DNA of 64,000 nucleotides from Chryseobacterium glaciei (GCF_001648155.1 NZ_CP015199.1:1054001-1118000); one strand, 5' to 3'. Positions 15,167 to 23,142 are shown, counted from the first letter of the stretch. Notes: generated by a model from the letters alone, not told the origin. Numbers and translations are program-made.

Positions 15167-15712
15167 TTATTCCAAAATTTTTCTTAGAATTCTGGCTGCA
15201 TTGTAAGCATCGTCTGCTCCGCTGTGATGATTTCCTTCAAAATCCATGTTGAAAAACTTCAGGGCTCTTTTTAAACCCATCATTTTATGAAGTCCATGAT
15301 AATTTTTGAATTGATTCATCACATTTAAGTAATTTTCAGAAAAAGGATTTTCAATTCCGAGATAATCACACTGTTCCATAATCTGCTCTTTATCAAAATT
15401 TCCAAAGCCCGCCCAAGTAAGCGAAGTTGAATCGTATTCATCCCTTATTTTCTCACAAGCTTCTTCGAAATGAATTCCTTTTTCTTTTATTAATTGTGGA
15501 GTAATTCCTGTAAGATCCGTACAAAATTTATTGATTTTAGACCTTTCGGGAATGACGTAAATGCTTTGTTTCTTGGAAATTGCTTTTGTTGTTACGTTTA
15601 ATTCGCAAATTCCTATTTCTATAATATCGACTTTTTGACCAGGTGGAATTCTGTCGTTTTCCCAACAGGTGGCTTCTAAATCGACGATTAATATTGTGTT
15701 TGTTGTTTTCAT
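15167..15712 (-). CDS. ERI1-like DEDDh 3'-5' exonuclease, copy 2
   Basis: A 181-residue paralogue of the downstream gene. Catalytic motifs are complete: DLEATCW at about 11-17, GFGNFDKEQI around the third Asp, and HHSGADDAYNAARI with His and final Asp. Two tandem, clearly diverged copies suggest two substrates or two steps. An RNA 3'-end trimming role is inferred from family and context. Confidence 0.85.
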   Translation of the reverse strand: MKTTNTILIVDLEATCWENDRIPPGQKVDIIEIGICELNVTTKAISKKQSIYVIPERSKINKFCTDLTGITPQLIKEKGIHFEEACEKIRDEYDSTSLTWAGFGNFDKEQIMEQCDYLGIENPFSENYLNVMNQFKNYHGLHKMMGLKRALKFFNMDFEGNHHSGADDAYNAARILRKILE

Positions 15713-15789
15713 AATTAATTTAATAAATGATAATTGGCAAATGATAAATGATTTTTACATTACTCATTACCAATTATTTATTACTCATA

Positions 15790-16353
15790 TTAGCTTCTTG
15801 GCACAAACGGTGGTGTCCATTTTTTCTTCTTCATCAATTCCTTAACTTCCTCGTAAGAGATTGGGCAAAAATTGTGACAATCTACTCCAACATCAATACT
15901 TAAAGCCATTTCGTCATCTGACAATGTTCCGTGTGAATGCCCGTAAAGTTGCCAAACTCCACGATGTGAACCGTTCCAAGTGCGCATGGCGTAATGAAAA
16001 AGAATGATTTTTTGTTTGCCATTGTCGTTTTCAGGTTCATCAATTTTCAGTTCATGATAATCTCGAATAGAAGCGAATCGTTTAGGGTAAGTCAATGCTG
16101 CACCTTCATGGTTGCCTTTTATTAAGTGGATATTACCGTTTAATTGATCTAAAATTTCTTTGGTAAAATCAGGTTTTCCTAAACTCATATCGCCTAAATG
16201 ATAGACAGTATCACCATCTGTAATTCTTTCATTCCATCTTTTGATGAGTTCTTCATTCATCTGTTCCAAAGACTCAAAAGGTCTTTCGGAGAATTTTATA
16301 ATATTTTCGTGACCAAAATGATGGTCTGCTGTAAAAAATATATTGGGTTTCAT
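15790..16353 (-). CDS. Calcineurin-like metallophosphoesterase
   Basis: A 187-residue enzyme with the full metal-site set: TADHHFGH (first motif), GDTVYHLGDMS (second), IKGNHE (third), FHY and YGHSHG (last motifs). Its small size fits the bacterial YfcE/MJ0936-like group rather than large nucleotidases. In a locus with RNA ligase and exonucleases it is a candidate for removing terminal or cyclic phosphates from RNA ends; that is inference, and nucleotide or protein phosphatase activity is possible. Confidence 0.8.
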   Translation of the reverse strand: MKPNIFFTADHHFGHENIIKFSERPFESLEQMNEELIKRWNERITDGDTVYHLGDMSLGKPDFTKEILDQLNGNIHLIKGNHEGAALTYPKRFASIRDYHELKIDEPENDNGKQKIILFHYAMRTWNGSHRGVWQLYGHSHGTLSDDEMALSIDVGVDCHNFCPISYEEVKELMKKKKWTPPFVPRS

Positions 16354-16377
16354 TTTTTGTCTTGTTTAAATTTTTAA

Positions 16378-17322
16378 TTAATTTTCTCGAAATGCTTTAT
16401 AAAAAGCAGTTTCAATTTCTAGTTTATCATTTTCCGTATATCTTCTGGAAAAGTGAATCGGGATGGCTTCTTTCACCTCAAATTCATTCATAATTTTTCC
16501 TGATGCAGATGCAAAGCTGTGATAATTGGTCTTTGCAAATTCCTGATCTTCATCTTTGTAAAATGTTTCGATGTAAACCAAATCCGCTTCTTTGAAAATC
16601 GTTTTGATTTTTTCATAATTATTTTCACAGACGGCATGATCCATAATTACTCCTAATTTGTAACCTTCACTTTTTGTCAAAAGATGAAATAGATCAGAAG
16701 CTTTGTAAACTGTTTCTTCAATCCGGATTTCTTTGTTTGAATCGTTGTTTTCAAAAGCTGTTTTTAATTCGCTGATCCATTTTCCTTTTTTAAATTCGGA
16801 AGCATATTCATTAAAAGTGACTGAATCTTTTTCTTTAAACAGATATGCAATCGAATCTGTTTTGTGATCAAGAATTGCGAAATCAACATTCACGTATTCA
16901 TCTTCAAAAAGGAAATTCTGAGTTGTTCCCAATTCAAGATCCCAATGTGGCGGACGAATTTTATAGACATTGATTTCTTCTTTTGAAACAATTTCCCGAA
17001 TTTCATATTCGATAGCGCTTTCATCAACTAAATTCCAAGTGTAAGACTTTAATCTTGCTTCAACTTGATGATGAATATTTTTCGGTCCGCAAATCACAAT
17101 TTTTTCTCCGCTTCCAATCTGATGTCTGAAAATTCCATCAAAATTTGAAAAATGATCAATATGAGTATGACTAATGAATATCGCTGAAACCGACTGTATT
17201 TCTTTCACTGTCAGTAAACTCGCTTCCCCGCAATCACACAAATAGTGTTTTCCTGAATTGGGAATTTTTATTAATATACTTATGTCTTCTCTTAAAAGAC
17301 TTTTTATTTCTGCCTGTAACAT
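16378..17322 (-). CDS. tRNase Z-like metallo-beta-lactamase-fold protein
   Basis: A 314-residue protein with the metallo-beta-lactamase motif SHTHIDHF (His52, His54, Asp56, His57). Later metal ligands are in LGVIMDHAV, and the C-terminal IPIHFSRRY resembles the HxSxRY end of RNase Z. The flexible-arm exosite typical of bacterial RNase Z is not obvious and the sequence is divergent. RNase Z cuts tRNA precursors after the discriminator base. In permuted tRNA precursors that is the cut that opens the linker between the 3' and 5' acceptor strands, so the enzyme fits the neighbouring genes. The family call is fair; the specific role is inference. Confidence 0.7.
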   Translation of the reverse strand: MLQAEIKSLLREDISILIKIPNSGKHYLCDCGEASLLTVKEIQSVSAIFISHTHIDHFSNFDGIFRHQIGSGEKIVICGPKNIHHQVEARLKSYTWNLVDESAIEYEIREIVSKEEINVYKIRPPHWDLELGTTQNFLFEDEYVNVDFAILDHKTDSIAYLFKEKDSVTFNEYASEFKKGKWISELKTAFENNDSNKEIRIEETVYKASDLFHLLTKSEGYKLGVIMDHAVCENNYEKIKTIFKEADLVYIETFYKDEDQEFAKTNYHSFASASGKIMNEFEVKEAIPIHFSRRYTENDKLEIETAFYKAFREN

Positions 17323-17420
17323 TTTTTTAATTTTTTTAACTACTTTTCGCCTTTCAACTGTTTAGATTCCTGCGGAATGACAAACAAGCTGGAAAGTTTT
17401 TGCAATTTAATTAAACACAT

Positions 17421-17448
17421 AAAAAAGTTTCGATAATAAATTACCGAA
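17421..17448 (-). terminator. Terminator after the RNA ligase gene
   Basis: Minus strand: GTTTCGGTAAT and ATTATCGAAAC pair and are followed by six T. It lies directly after the ligase stop codon, so the genes downstream may depend on readthrough or their own promoter. Confidence 0.75.
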
Positions 17449-17449
17449 A

Positions 17450-18463
17450 CTAAACTTTAAGAGTCATCAACTCTTCTTTTATAAAGTCGATTACTAAAGA
17501 ATTCAATTTTTTGTTGATTCTTTTCTGTTCGTCTTTTTCTATAATTGTGAAAACTTTCGGGAAATCTTTTTCAAAATCTTCCAAAATATCCTGTGAGAAA
17601 AAACCAATGACTTTCCCAATCATTTTGGGTTCAAATTCACCAATCTTGCTAACAACATTATTCAACCTGTTTACAGTTGCGTATTTTTGGATTTCTTCCC
17701 AAATTTCCTGAGCCTTTTCACTGAAATGAACTTCTTTTTGAGTCGGTTTATCTTTTCTAACCATTTTAGATTTTTCGACCCATTTTTCATTTTTATTTTT
17801 TAAAATGACCCTTGAACCGTTTCCAAAATATTTGGTTTTCAAAGTTTTAACAATAGTTCCTTCACACATATTATTCTCGATTTCCGATAATCCCAACCAA
17901 GCCGGAATTTTAGAATCGAAAACATTAGAGAACTTCAAAGCCTCATCTAAAGTACCTTGAAACAAAATTTTCGCATAGAAAAATCCGGTTTCCTCGAAAA
18001 TTTGGTTGACCAAATCTGTATCTAAATAAGTTGTTCCATTCAATTTAATATCGAATGCATAAAATTCATTGTAAGGCGCATATTCAACACCTTTTTGAAC
18101 TTTTATTGCATCTTTTACGGGCTCAACTTCTTTGTGCTTGTAACCACCACCGAACAATTCACCGTAAATAACAACGGTTTCTAAATCAGGGTAAATAGTT
18201 TTCACTTTTTCGAAGACATCAATTACGTTTTTTCTGTAACGTTCTAAAATTTGATGTGCATTGTAAAATTTTTCATCCTTTTCGATGAAAGCGGTTCTTT
18301 TAGCGATCTTAATTTCCTTTCCATCGGTAAAGAAAGAGAAATTAGCGCCGTGAACCTTTTCCTGTACAATGAAAACCTCATCCCCAAAACCCTGCAAGTT
18401 GATCTGATCGATCACGCGGGTTTGGTAAGCATTTTCTATAGAGTTATATGTTTTGAAAATCAT
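17450..18463 (-). CDS. RNA ligase, Rnl2 family
   Basis: A 337-residue protein with the nucleotidyltransferase motifs in order: motif I EKVHGAN with the AMP-accepting Lys36, VIYGELFGG, EFYAFDIKL, CEGTIVKT and motif V VILKNKNEKW. The C-terminal 100 residues form a helical domain, as in T4 Rnl2-type enzymes. These ligases seal a 3'-OH to a 5'-phosphate across a nick in duplex RNA, as at a broken anticodon stem-loop. It sits in one run of genes with a cyclic-phosphate-processing domain protein, phosphoesterase and exonucleases. It is the obvious candidate to join anticodon halves of the split or permuted tRNA-like RNAs nearby (inference). Confidence 0.9.
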   Translation of the reverse strand: MIFKTYNSIENAYQTRVIDQINLQGFGDEVFIVQEKVHGANFSFFTDGKEIKIAKRTAFIEKDEKFYNAHQILERYRKNVIDVFEKVKTIYPDLETVVIYGELFGGGYKHKEVEPVKDAIKVQKGVEYAPYNEFYAFDIKLNGTTYLDTDLVNQIFEETGFFYAKILFQGTLDEALKFSNVFDSKIPAWLGLSEIENNMCEGTIVKTLKTKYFGNGSRVILKNKNEKWVEKSKMVRKDKPTQKEVHFSEKAQEIWEEIQKYATVNRLNNVVSKIGEFEPKMIGKVIGFFSQDILEDFEKDFPKVFTIIEKDEQKRINKKLNSLVIDFIKEELMTLKV

Positions 18464-18599
18464 TTTTTTTAATTTTTAATTATTTTAACCACAAAAGAGA
18501 CAAAAGATTTAACACTTTAAAACACTTAAGTTTTTAAAGCTTAACACTTTGAAAAACATCAAGTACACATAAGAGAAAATTCAAGATTTCATTTGTAGT

Positions 18600-19157
18600 T
18601 TAACTTATTTCTAATTCGTTATTCTTCATTTGAATAACGTGTCTTTGAGCGTGAAGTGAAAGGAAATAAATGTATTCATACACATTGATTTTTCCCAGTT
18701 CGTTCACCGTCATTGTTGTTTTACAGAGGAGACCTTCACCGTTTTTCATCAAGTCTAAATAATTTAAACATTGATGATATTGCTGAGAAATTAAACTTCT
18801 GATTTCATTTAAATTTAATTCTCCTTTCGGCTCCATATGTTCTGGTCTTATCCATTCAAAAGCTCCATACTCGCCTACCTTATCGAACTTTTCTTTATCG
18901 AAACTGTAATGTTGCATTTCAAGATTTAAATCAAGATTAAGATAATTTCTCATTGCTTTCTTTGAGCCTTTTTCAATAAGAATCAACAAGTAAAAGTTCG
19001 TCAGATAAATGTGTTCTAAAATCTGCTGAACTGTCCAACCTCCATTTGAAGGCGGATAATTCAACGTAGCTTTATCTTTATCAAACCATCTCTCAACCTC
19101 ATCAAAACTGAGTTTCAAATGCTTTTTTATATCTTGAATTAATCTAAAAATATCCAT
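18600..19157 (-). CDS. DinB-fold four-helix protein
   Basis: A 185-residue protein of the DinB/YfiT-like four-helix bundle type: NGGWTVQQILEHIYLTNFYL near residue 38-57 and YFLSLHAQRHVIQMKN near the C-terminus give the expected His ligands. Its start overlaps the end of the upstream receiver-domain gene by 1 nt, so the two are translationally coupled. DinB proteins are often thiol- or metal-dependent transferases; a specific role in RNA processing is unknown. Confidence 0.75.
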   Translation of the reverse strand: MDIFRLIQDIKKHLKLSFDEVERWFDKDKATLNYPPSNGGWTVQQILEHIYLTNFYLLILIEKGSKKAMRNYLNLDLNLEMQHYSFDKEKFDKVGEYGAFEWIRPEHMEPKGELNLNEIRSLISQQYHQCLNYLDLMKNGEGLLCKTTMTVNELGKINVYEYIYFLSLHAQRHVIQMKNNELEIS

Positions 19158-19528
19158 TATAATTTTTTAAAGTTGTTCAAAAGACCTTCAATATTTGCCT
19201 TTCCAACAGGATTCATTGAGTGGGAGTAGAATTTTGGTAAGTCCAGATAGTTATCCATACAATATTCTACCAACCATTTTGCACAATCGTAACCTGTTTT
19301 TTCAACAAATCCCTTAGAATCTGGTTCTAAATAATGTTCATCTGCAAGGTCGTGGTCAAAAGAAATCATTTCCGGAAGTCCTTTTTCCAAAATCCTATTG
19401 ACAAACTGCTCGTAATTACGAACGATATGCCAATCTTTTCTGAGGAAAATATTCTGTTTTGTATAATGATAAGCCTCAATCGGATATCTTATATCGTCCA
19501 GAAACAATAATCTTTTTGTTATTTCCAT
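19157..19528 (-). CDS. Cyclic-phosphate-processing receiver-domain protein
   Basis: A 123-residue single-domain protein with a receiver-like fold. It has an N-terminal acidic pair LFLDDIRYP (Asp11, Asp12), then ISFDHDLADEH and FYSHSMNPVGKANIEGLLN. The HD and HS residues are characteristic of the cREC family, predicted to process 2',3'-cyclic phosphate ends in RNA repair systems. It overlaps the DinB gene by 1 nt. It would prepare ends left by an endonuclease for the adjacent ligase. Confidence 0.75.
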   Translation of the reverse strand: MEITKRLLFLDDIRYPIEAYHYTKQNIFLRKDWHIVRNYEQFVNRILEKGLPEMISFDHDLADEHYLEPDSKGFVEKTGYDCAKWLVEYCMDNYLDLPKFYSHSMNPVGKANIEGLLNNFKKL

Positions 19529-19540
19529 TGTTCTATTTTT

Positions 19541-20317
19541 TTAATTTGAAAAGTAAATATTCAAAGCTTTGATAATACTTTTCACGTTCGTATTTGGATA
19601 AAATCCCGAGCTGTTGATACAATTTATTTCAACAATTTTCCAGCCTTCATCGATTAAACAAATATCCATGACAAAAGCTTCTTCAAGATTGAAAAGTTGG
19701 ATCATTTCATTAGCGAAGCTCAATCCGTCTTCTGAAACATTTTCTTCGAAAGGCGCATTATCATTAAATTTATAATATCCTGCATCGATAATTTGTCCTC
19801 CAACAATCCAAAGTCTTGCTTCTTTTATTGTTCGTTTTGCTTCAGAAATCTGAACCAAAGAATCTTCTGTAATTCTGTTAGATTTATTTTCCAATCCTTC
19901 AAAAACAAAATCTTTCCATTCTGTTTCGTTGAAAACTTTTCCTGTAAAAATTTTCGCTTCGTTGTAAGGTTTAATGAATTTTATTTCATCTTTTTTCCAA
20001 ATCAATTCTTCTGAAATTTTATGAACGGAAACGTTATGATTGAGAAGATTTTCACCATAATATTGAGAATACACTTCATACAGGTGATTGCCTCCGTAAA
20101 AAGAACCTGGAAACCAATCGGTATTTTGTTTTGCCAATCTTGCAATTGTCACCGAGCCATACACGAAAATATCTTTTCTATCTGTTTCGAAGTCTATTCT
20201 TTCTACAGTTGGAGGAATATTAATTACATGATAATCAATATTTAATTCTTCCAAAGCATCAAAAATTTTGTAATGATCGGGATCTAAATATACATTAGCC
20301 TGAACTAAAAAATACAT
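19541..20317 (-). CDS. ATP-grasp protein, R2K-like clade
   Basis: A 258-residue protein with an ATP-grasp C-terminal half: metal-binding residues in AFVMDICLIDEGWKIVEINC (near residues 213-232) and a basic substrate side (WIVGGQIIDAGYY). The N-terminal half matches the ATP-grasp clade annotated as R2K (formerly DUF4343), whose members are found in RNA-repair neighbourhoods. It should carry out an ATP-dependent carboxylate-amine ligation on an unknown substrate. The leader shares AAAACTAATAACC with other minus-strand spacers in the locus. Confidence 0.7.
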   Translation of the reverse strand: MYFLVQANVYLDPDHYKIFDALEELNIDYHVINIPPTVERIDFETDRKDIFVYGSVTIARLAKQNTDWFPGSFYGGNHLYEVYSQYYGENLLNHNVSVHKISEELIWKKDEIKFIKPYNEAKIFTGKVFNETEWKDFVFEGLENKSNRITEDSLVQISEAKRTIKEARLWIVGGQIIDAGYYKFNDNAPFEENVSEDGLSFANEMIQLFNLEEAFVMDICLIDEGWKIVEINCINSSGFYPNTNVKSIIKALNIYFSN

Positions 20318-20341
20318 GGTTATTAGTTTTTAAGGTTCTTA

Positions 20342-21154
20342 TTATTTACTTTTTACAATACTTGATAATTCCAATTTTGCATCTTCAGGGAATCCTGAAA
20401 GACCGGGAATATCGTTGTATTCTAAAATCACTTCTTCTCCGTTTTCTGTTTCTAGAACATCAATGGCAACAATATCTGCTTTGATATCTTCTTGTAACTG
20501 TTTTACTTTTTCTATCCATCCTTTTTCCGGCTCACTGATTTGATATTCCTGAGTTAAAGAATTGGCTTTCCAATATTTGCCTTTTCTTCTCATTGCCCAA
20601 ACTTTATCATTTATAGCCAAATAACGAATGTCATATTTATAGTTAATAAATTTCTCTGTTGTCACATAATCCTGATGGATAAACAGTAAATCTTTTAATT
20701 CTTCCCATTGTTCTTTGGTCGAAACCATACTTTTTCCGTATCCACCGTGATGGTTTCCAACTTTAACCACAAATGGAAACTGCATTTCCAGATTTTTCAA
20801 TTGAGTTACATTGGTTGCTACATTAAAATCAATAACAGGTAATCCGAGTCTTTTCAATCTATTTAACATTGATAATCTTTCGTATCCCATTAATAATGTT
20901 GAAGCTGAATTCACACAAGGAATTCCTGAATATTCAATTAATTCTAAAATATTTCTGTGTTTCGCTTTAGGATTTACAGCCCCCAATCTCCAAAAAATAA
21001 TATCCGGTTTGCAGACTCCATCTGCATCAATAACATACAGTTCAGCATCTTTTACAATAAATTCTGAGGTCTGAACTTTCTTCTGAACCACATTAAATCC
21101 TGCAAAGTAATCTTTACAATATTTTTCTCCATTGATGATTAAAATTGTTTTCAT
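20342..21154 (-). CDS. RimK-like ATP-grasp ligase
   Basis: A 270-residue ATP-grasp enzyme. The phosphate-binding loop is in FVVKVGNHHGGYGKSMV (around residue 130-147) and the metal site is VAIDVLETENGEEVILEYND near residues 232-251. It differs from the downstream ATP-grasp protein, so the pair is not a recent duplication. RimK relatives add amino acids to protein or peptide termini. The substrate here is unknown; peptide tagging or RNA/amino-acid ligation are both possible. Confidence 0.75.
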   Translation of the reverse strand: MKTILIINGEKYCKDYFAGFNVVQKKVQTSEFIVKDAELYVIDADGVCKPDIIFWRLGAVNPKAKHRNILELIEYSGIPCVNSASTLLMGYERLSMLNRLKRLGLPVIDFNVATNVTQLKNLEMQFPFVVKVGNHHGGYGKSMVSTKEQWEELKDLLFIHQDYVTTEKFINYKYDIRYLAINDKVWAMRRKGKYWKANSLTQEYQISEPEKGWIEKVKQLQEDIKADIVAIDVLETENGEEVILEYNDIPGLSGFPEDAKLELSSIVKSK

Positions 21155-21171
21155 TTTTTTATTTTTTAAGA

Positions 21172-21657
21172 TTATACCATCATATCAGCACAATTGGAAC
21201 TTGCAAATGCGTAAGGTTTTGCCTTAAACACATATCCCATTCCCAAAATATATCCCATTGCGTCTTTCAAAGCAACGTTAGATTTAAAATCCGGATCGGT
21301 GTTAATGTCTGCGTGTACCTCCATTTCCACATCATAAGTTTCCAGAATAGAGCAAATTGCATAGGCGATTTCTACGGATTTGTTGACCTCGTTCAACATT
21401 CGCTCTTTGATACTGATATTCTGTATTTCTCTTTCTTTTCTGATAAAGGTAAACGCTCCTTTTCCCTCACGAATAAAGACAACTGCCGTAGCATAATTAA
21501 TGGCGTCACCATAAACGTGAGAGTCTGATCCCACACACACTTTCAGTCGGTGTCCATTTGCCTGTTCGCGGATGATGGCTTCTTCTACCAGTTGTGTGAT
21601 AGAGTGTTGGAAAAATTTTCCAGTCATATTTTGCCATGTTTGTTGTTGCGTTTCCAT
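21172..21657 (-). CDS. YkuK-like RNase H-fold protein (DUF458)
   Basis: A 161-residue protein of the YkuK/DUF458 family with RNase H-like fold. Acidic residues lie in KVCVGSDSHVYG (first strand), RKEREIQN and EVHADINTDP, and the C-terminal part ends in AFASSNCAD. Family members are predicted nucleases, sometimes associated with competence or sporulation. It is the first protein gene of the minus-strand operon, immediately downstream of the linear tRNA array, so both may lie on one transcript. Confidence 0.8.
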   Translation of the reverse strand: METQQQTWQNMTGKFFQHSITQLVEEAIIREQANGHRLKVCVGSDSHVYGDAINYATAVVFIREGKGAFTFIRKEREIQNISIKERMLNEVNKSVEIAYAICSILETYDVEMEVHADINTDPDFKSNVALKDAMGYILGMGYVFKAKPYAFASSNCADMMV

Positions 21658-21752
21658 TTTTTCTACATGTTTTGTTTAAATATTAAATTGTTAAATATGT
21701 GAATTGTGAATAGTCAATTTTTAAATTCATTATTAACTATTCACTTTTCTGT

Positions 21753-21824
21753 TGATTCATCAGGACTCGAACCTGAACAACAAGAGTCAAAGTCTTGTGT
21801 GCTGACCAATTACACTATGAATCA
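21753..21824 (-). tRNA. tRNA-Gln(TTG)
   Basis: Acceptor TGATTCA/TGAATCA, D stem GTGT/GCAC, anticodon arm CAAGA-CTTTGAC-TCTTG, T arm TCAGG-TTCGAGT-CCTGA. All stems pair. No CCA is encoded. Confidence 0.9.
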
Positions 21825-21831
21825 GTTTCGC

Positions 21832-21903
21832 GGAACAGACAGGAATCGAACCTGTACCTTTAGTTTTTCAGACTAACGCGCAGACCTTCTACACCACTCT
21901 TCC
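21832..21903 (-). tRNA. tRNA-Phe(GAA)
   Basis: Anticodon arm TTAGT-CTGAAAA-ACTAA and T arm ACAGG-TTCGATT-CCTGT. Acceptor GGAAGAG/CTGTTCC has one G-G mismatch at pair 5, and the D stem is held by G-U pairs, so the gene is slightly degenerate. Confidence 0.8.
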
Positions 21904-21925
21904 AAGTTTGCTAATTACTTTTTGT

Positions 21926-21998
21926 ACGGAAAGAGGGATTCGAACCCCCAAAACCTTGAGCCTAAATCAAGTGTGTCTACCATTTCCACCATTCCCGC
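21926..21998 (-). tRNA. tRNA-Leu(TAG) lacking the long variable arm
   Basis: The body starts like bacterial tRNA-Leu (GCGGGAATGGTGGAAATGGT). The anticodon arm CTTGA-TTTAGGC-TCAAG reads UAG. The region before the T stem is only about five bases (GTTTT), whereas tRNA-Leu normally has a long class II variable arm. The acceptor pairs with two G-U. Confidence 0.7.
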
Positions 21999-22106
21999 AA
22001 ATTTTCATGAGTAATCAGTAATGTGTAATTAATAATATAAATTCATACTTAATAATTTATACTAGCAATAATTACTCATTGCACATTACCATTACTCATA
22101 TTTTGT

Positions 22107-22177
22107 ACTCCATAAGGGAATCGAACCCTTGCTTTCTGCTCGAAAGGCAGGCGTCCTAACCGTTAGACGAATGGAGC
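22107..22177 (-). tRNA. tRNA-Glu(TTC), copy 1
   Basis: Acceptor GCTCCAT/ATGGAGT, anticodon loop CTTTCGA, T arm AAGGG-TTCGATT-CCCTT. The anticodon stem has four good pairs. A second copy lies at 23310. Confidence 0.85.
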
Positions 22178-22188
22178 GTTAAAAAAAA

Positions 22189-22259
22189 TCAACCAACCAG
22201 GAATCGAACCTAAACAACAAGAGTACATTTCCTGCATGCTGCCGTTACATTATCAGCTG
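22189..22259 (-). tRNA. tRNA-like gene, unclear anticodon
   Basis: Acceptor CAGCTGA/TTGGTTG (three G-U), D arm ATG...CAT, anticodon arm CAGGA-AATGTAC-TCTTG, T arm TTAGG-TTCGATT-CCTGG. A seven-base loop would read UGU (Thr), but position 33 is A, not U. The 3' half is close to the tRNA-Gln at 21753. It may not decode. Confidence 0.55.
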
Positions 22260-22270
22260 ATTTTTATAGT

Positions 22271-22353
22271 GGAAGTAGTAGGATTCGAACCTACTCAGCA
22301 ATGAAGCAACAGATTTACAGTCTGCCCCGACTCTCCAACTTCGGCGTACTTCC
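22271..22353 (-). tRNA. tRNA-Tyr(GTA)
   Basis: Acceptor GGAAGTA/TACTTCC, D arm CCGAAGTTGGAGAGTCGG, anticodon arm CAGA-CTGTAAA-TCTG, a 15-base variable region, T arm GTAGG-TTCGAAT-CCTAC. Class II layout as expected for bacterial Tyr. Confidence 0.85.
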
Positions 22354-22552
22354 GGATTTTGGTGCTAGTTGATTGTTGTTGGTTGATAGTTTTCAGATAA
22401 TGCAATATCTCTAACTTCTAATCTCTAGCATCTAACTTCTTTTTTGTGAAGAAAAATAAAGCTTGTCATTATTTTTTTAGTTTGATATATGAACTTCTTC
22501 GCTCGACAAACTTTTTATTTTCTTCGGAACTAATCTCATTTTAGTTATTTGA

Positions 22553-22633
22553 GATGGTGATGGGATTCAAACCCACTCAGTTTTCACAACGGTTTTGCAG
22601 ACCGCCCCGACTCTTCCACTTCGGCGAACCATC
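22553..22633 (-). tRNA. tRNA-Cys(GCA)-like on a Tyr-type body, copy 1
   Basis: D arm CCGAAGTGGAAGAGTCGG and an 81-nt class II layout match the adjacent tRNA-Tyr, but the loop CTGCAAA reads GCA. The T loop is TTTGAAT (C56 lost) and acceptor pair 7 is T-C. Confidence 0.65.
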
Positions 22634-22807
22634 ATTTTTTATGAGTGATAAGAAATTGGTAATGAGTAATTTTTCCAATTAACTTTTAACTCTAATTTTT
22701 TTTGAAAAAAAACAAAGCCTGTCTTAATTTTTTGTTTGATATAAGAACTTCTTCGCTCGACAAACTTTTATTTTTTCTTCGGAACTAATCTCATTTTAGT
22801 TATTTGA

Positions 22808-22888
22808 GATGGTGATGGGATTCAAACCCACTCAGTTTTCACAACGGTTTTGCAGACCGCCCCGACTCTTCCACTTCGGCGAACCATC
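22808..22888 (-). tRNA. tRNA-Cys(GCA)-like on a Tyr-type body, copy 2
   Basis: Identical to the copy at 22553, including the same unusual T loop and acceptor mismatch. It arises from the 255-bp tandem duplication. Confidence 0.65.
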
Positions 22889-23062
22889 ATTTTTTATGAG
22901 TAATAAATAATTGATAATGAGTAATTTTTCCAATTAACTTTTAACTCTAATTTTTTTTGAAGAAAAACAAAGCCTGTCTTAATTTTTTGTTTGATATAAG
23001 AACTTCTTCGCTCGACAAACTTTTATTCTCTTCTTTGAAACAATTAACATTTAGTTAGTTGC

Positions 23063-23133
23063 GATTCTGGAAAGATTCGAACTTTCAACTTCCGGTTTAA
23101 CAGACCGGCGCTCTACCATTGAGCTACAAAATC
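23063..23133 (-). tRNA. tRNA-Asn(GTT)
   Basis: Acceptor GATTTTG/CAGAATC (one G-U), D stem GCTC/GAGC, anticodon arm CCGGT-CTGTTAA-ACCGG, T arm GAAAG-TTCGAAT-CTTTC. Confidence 0.9.
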
Positions 23134-23142
23134 ATTTTTTGT

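Larger units (their letters stand above)
22440..23033. repeat. 255-bp tandem repeat carrying the Cys-anticodon tRNA
   Basis: Two full units and a partial third, period 255 bp. Each unit has the flank with CTTCTTCGCTCGACAAAC (about 22492, 22749 and 23005) and a GCA-anticodon tRNA; the third unit lacks the tRNA. Recent duplication is shown by identical tRNAs and nearly identical spacers. Confidence 0.8.

Noticed and set aside
9722..21657. RtcB-type RNA repair operon
   Set aside because: No RtcB or RtcA gene is present; the ligase is clearly of the Rnl2 kind.
22440..23033. CRISPR array
   Set aside because: The 255-bp period contains tRNA genes; there are no short direct repeats with unique spacers and no cas genes in the window.
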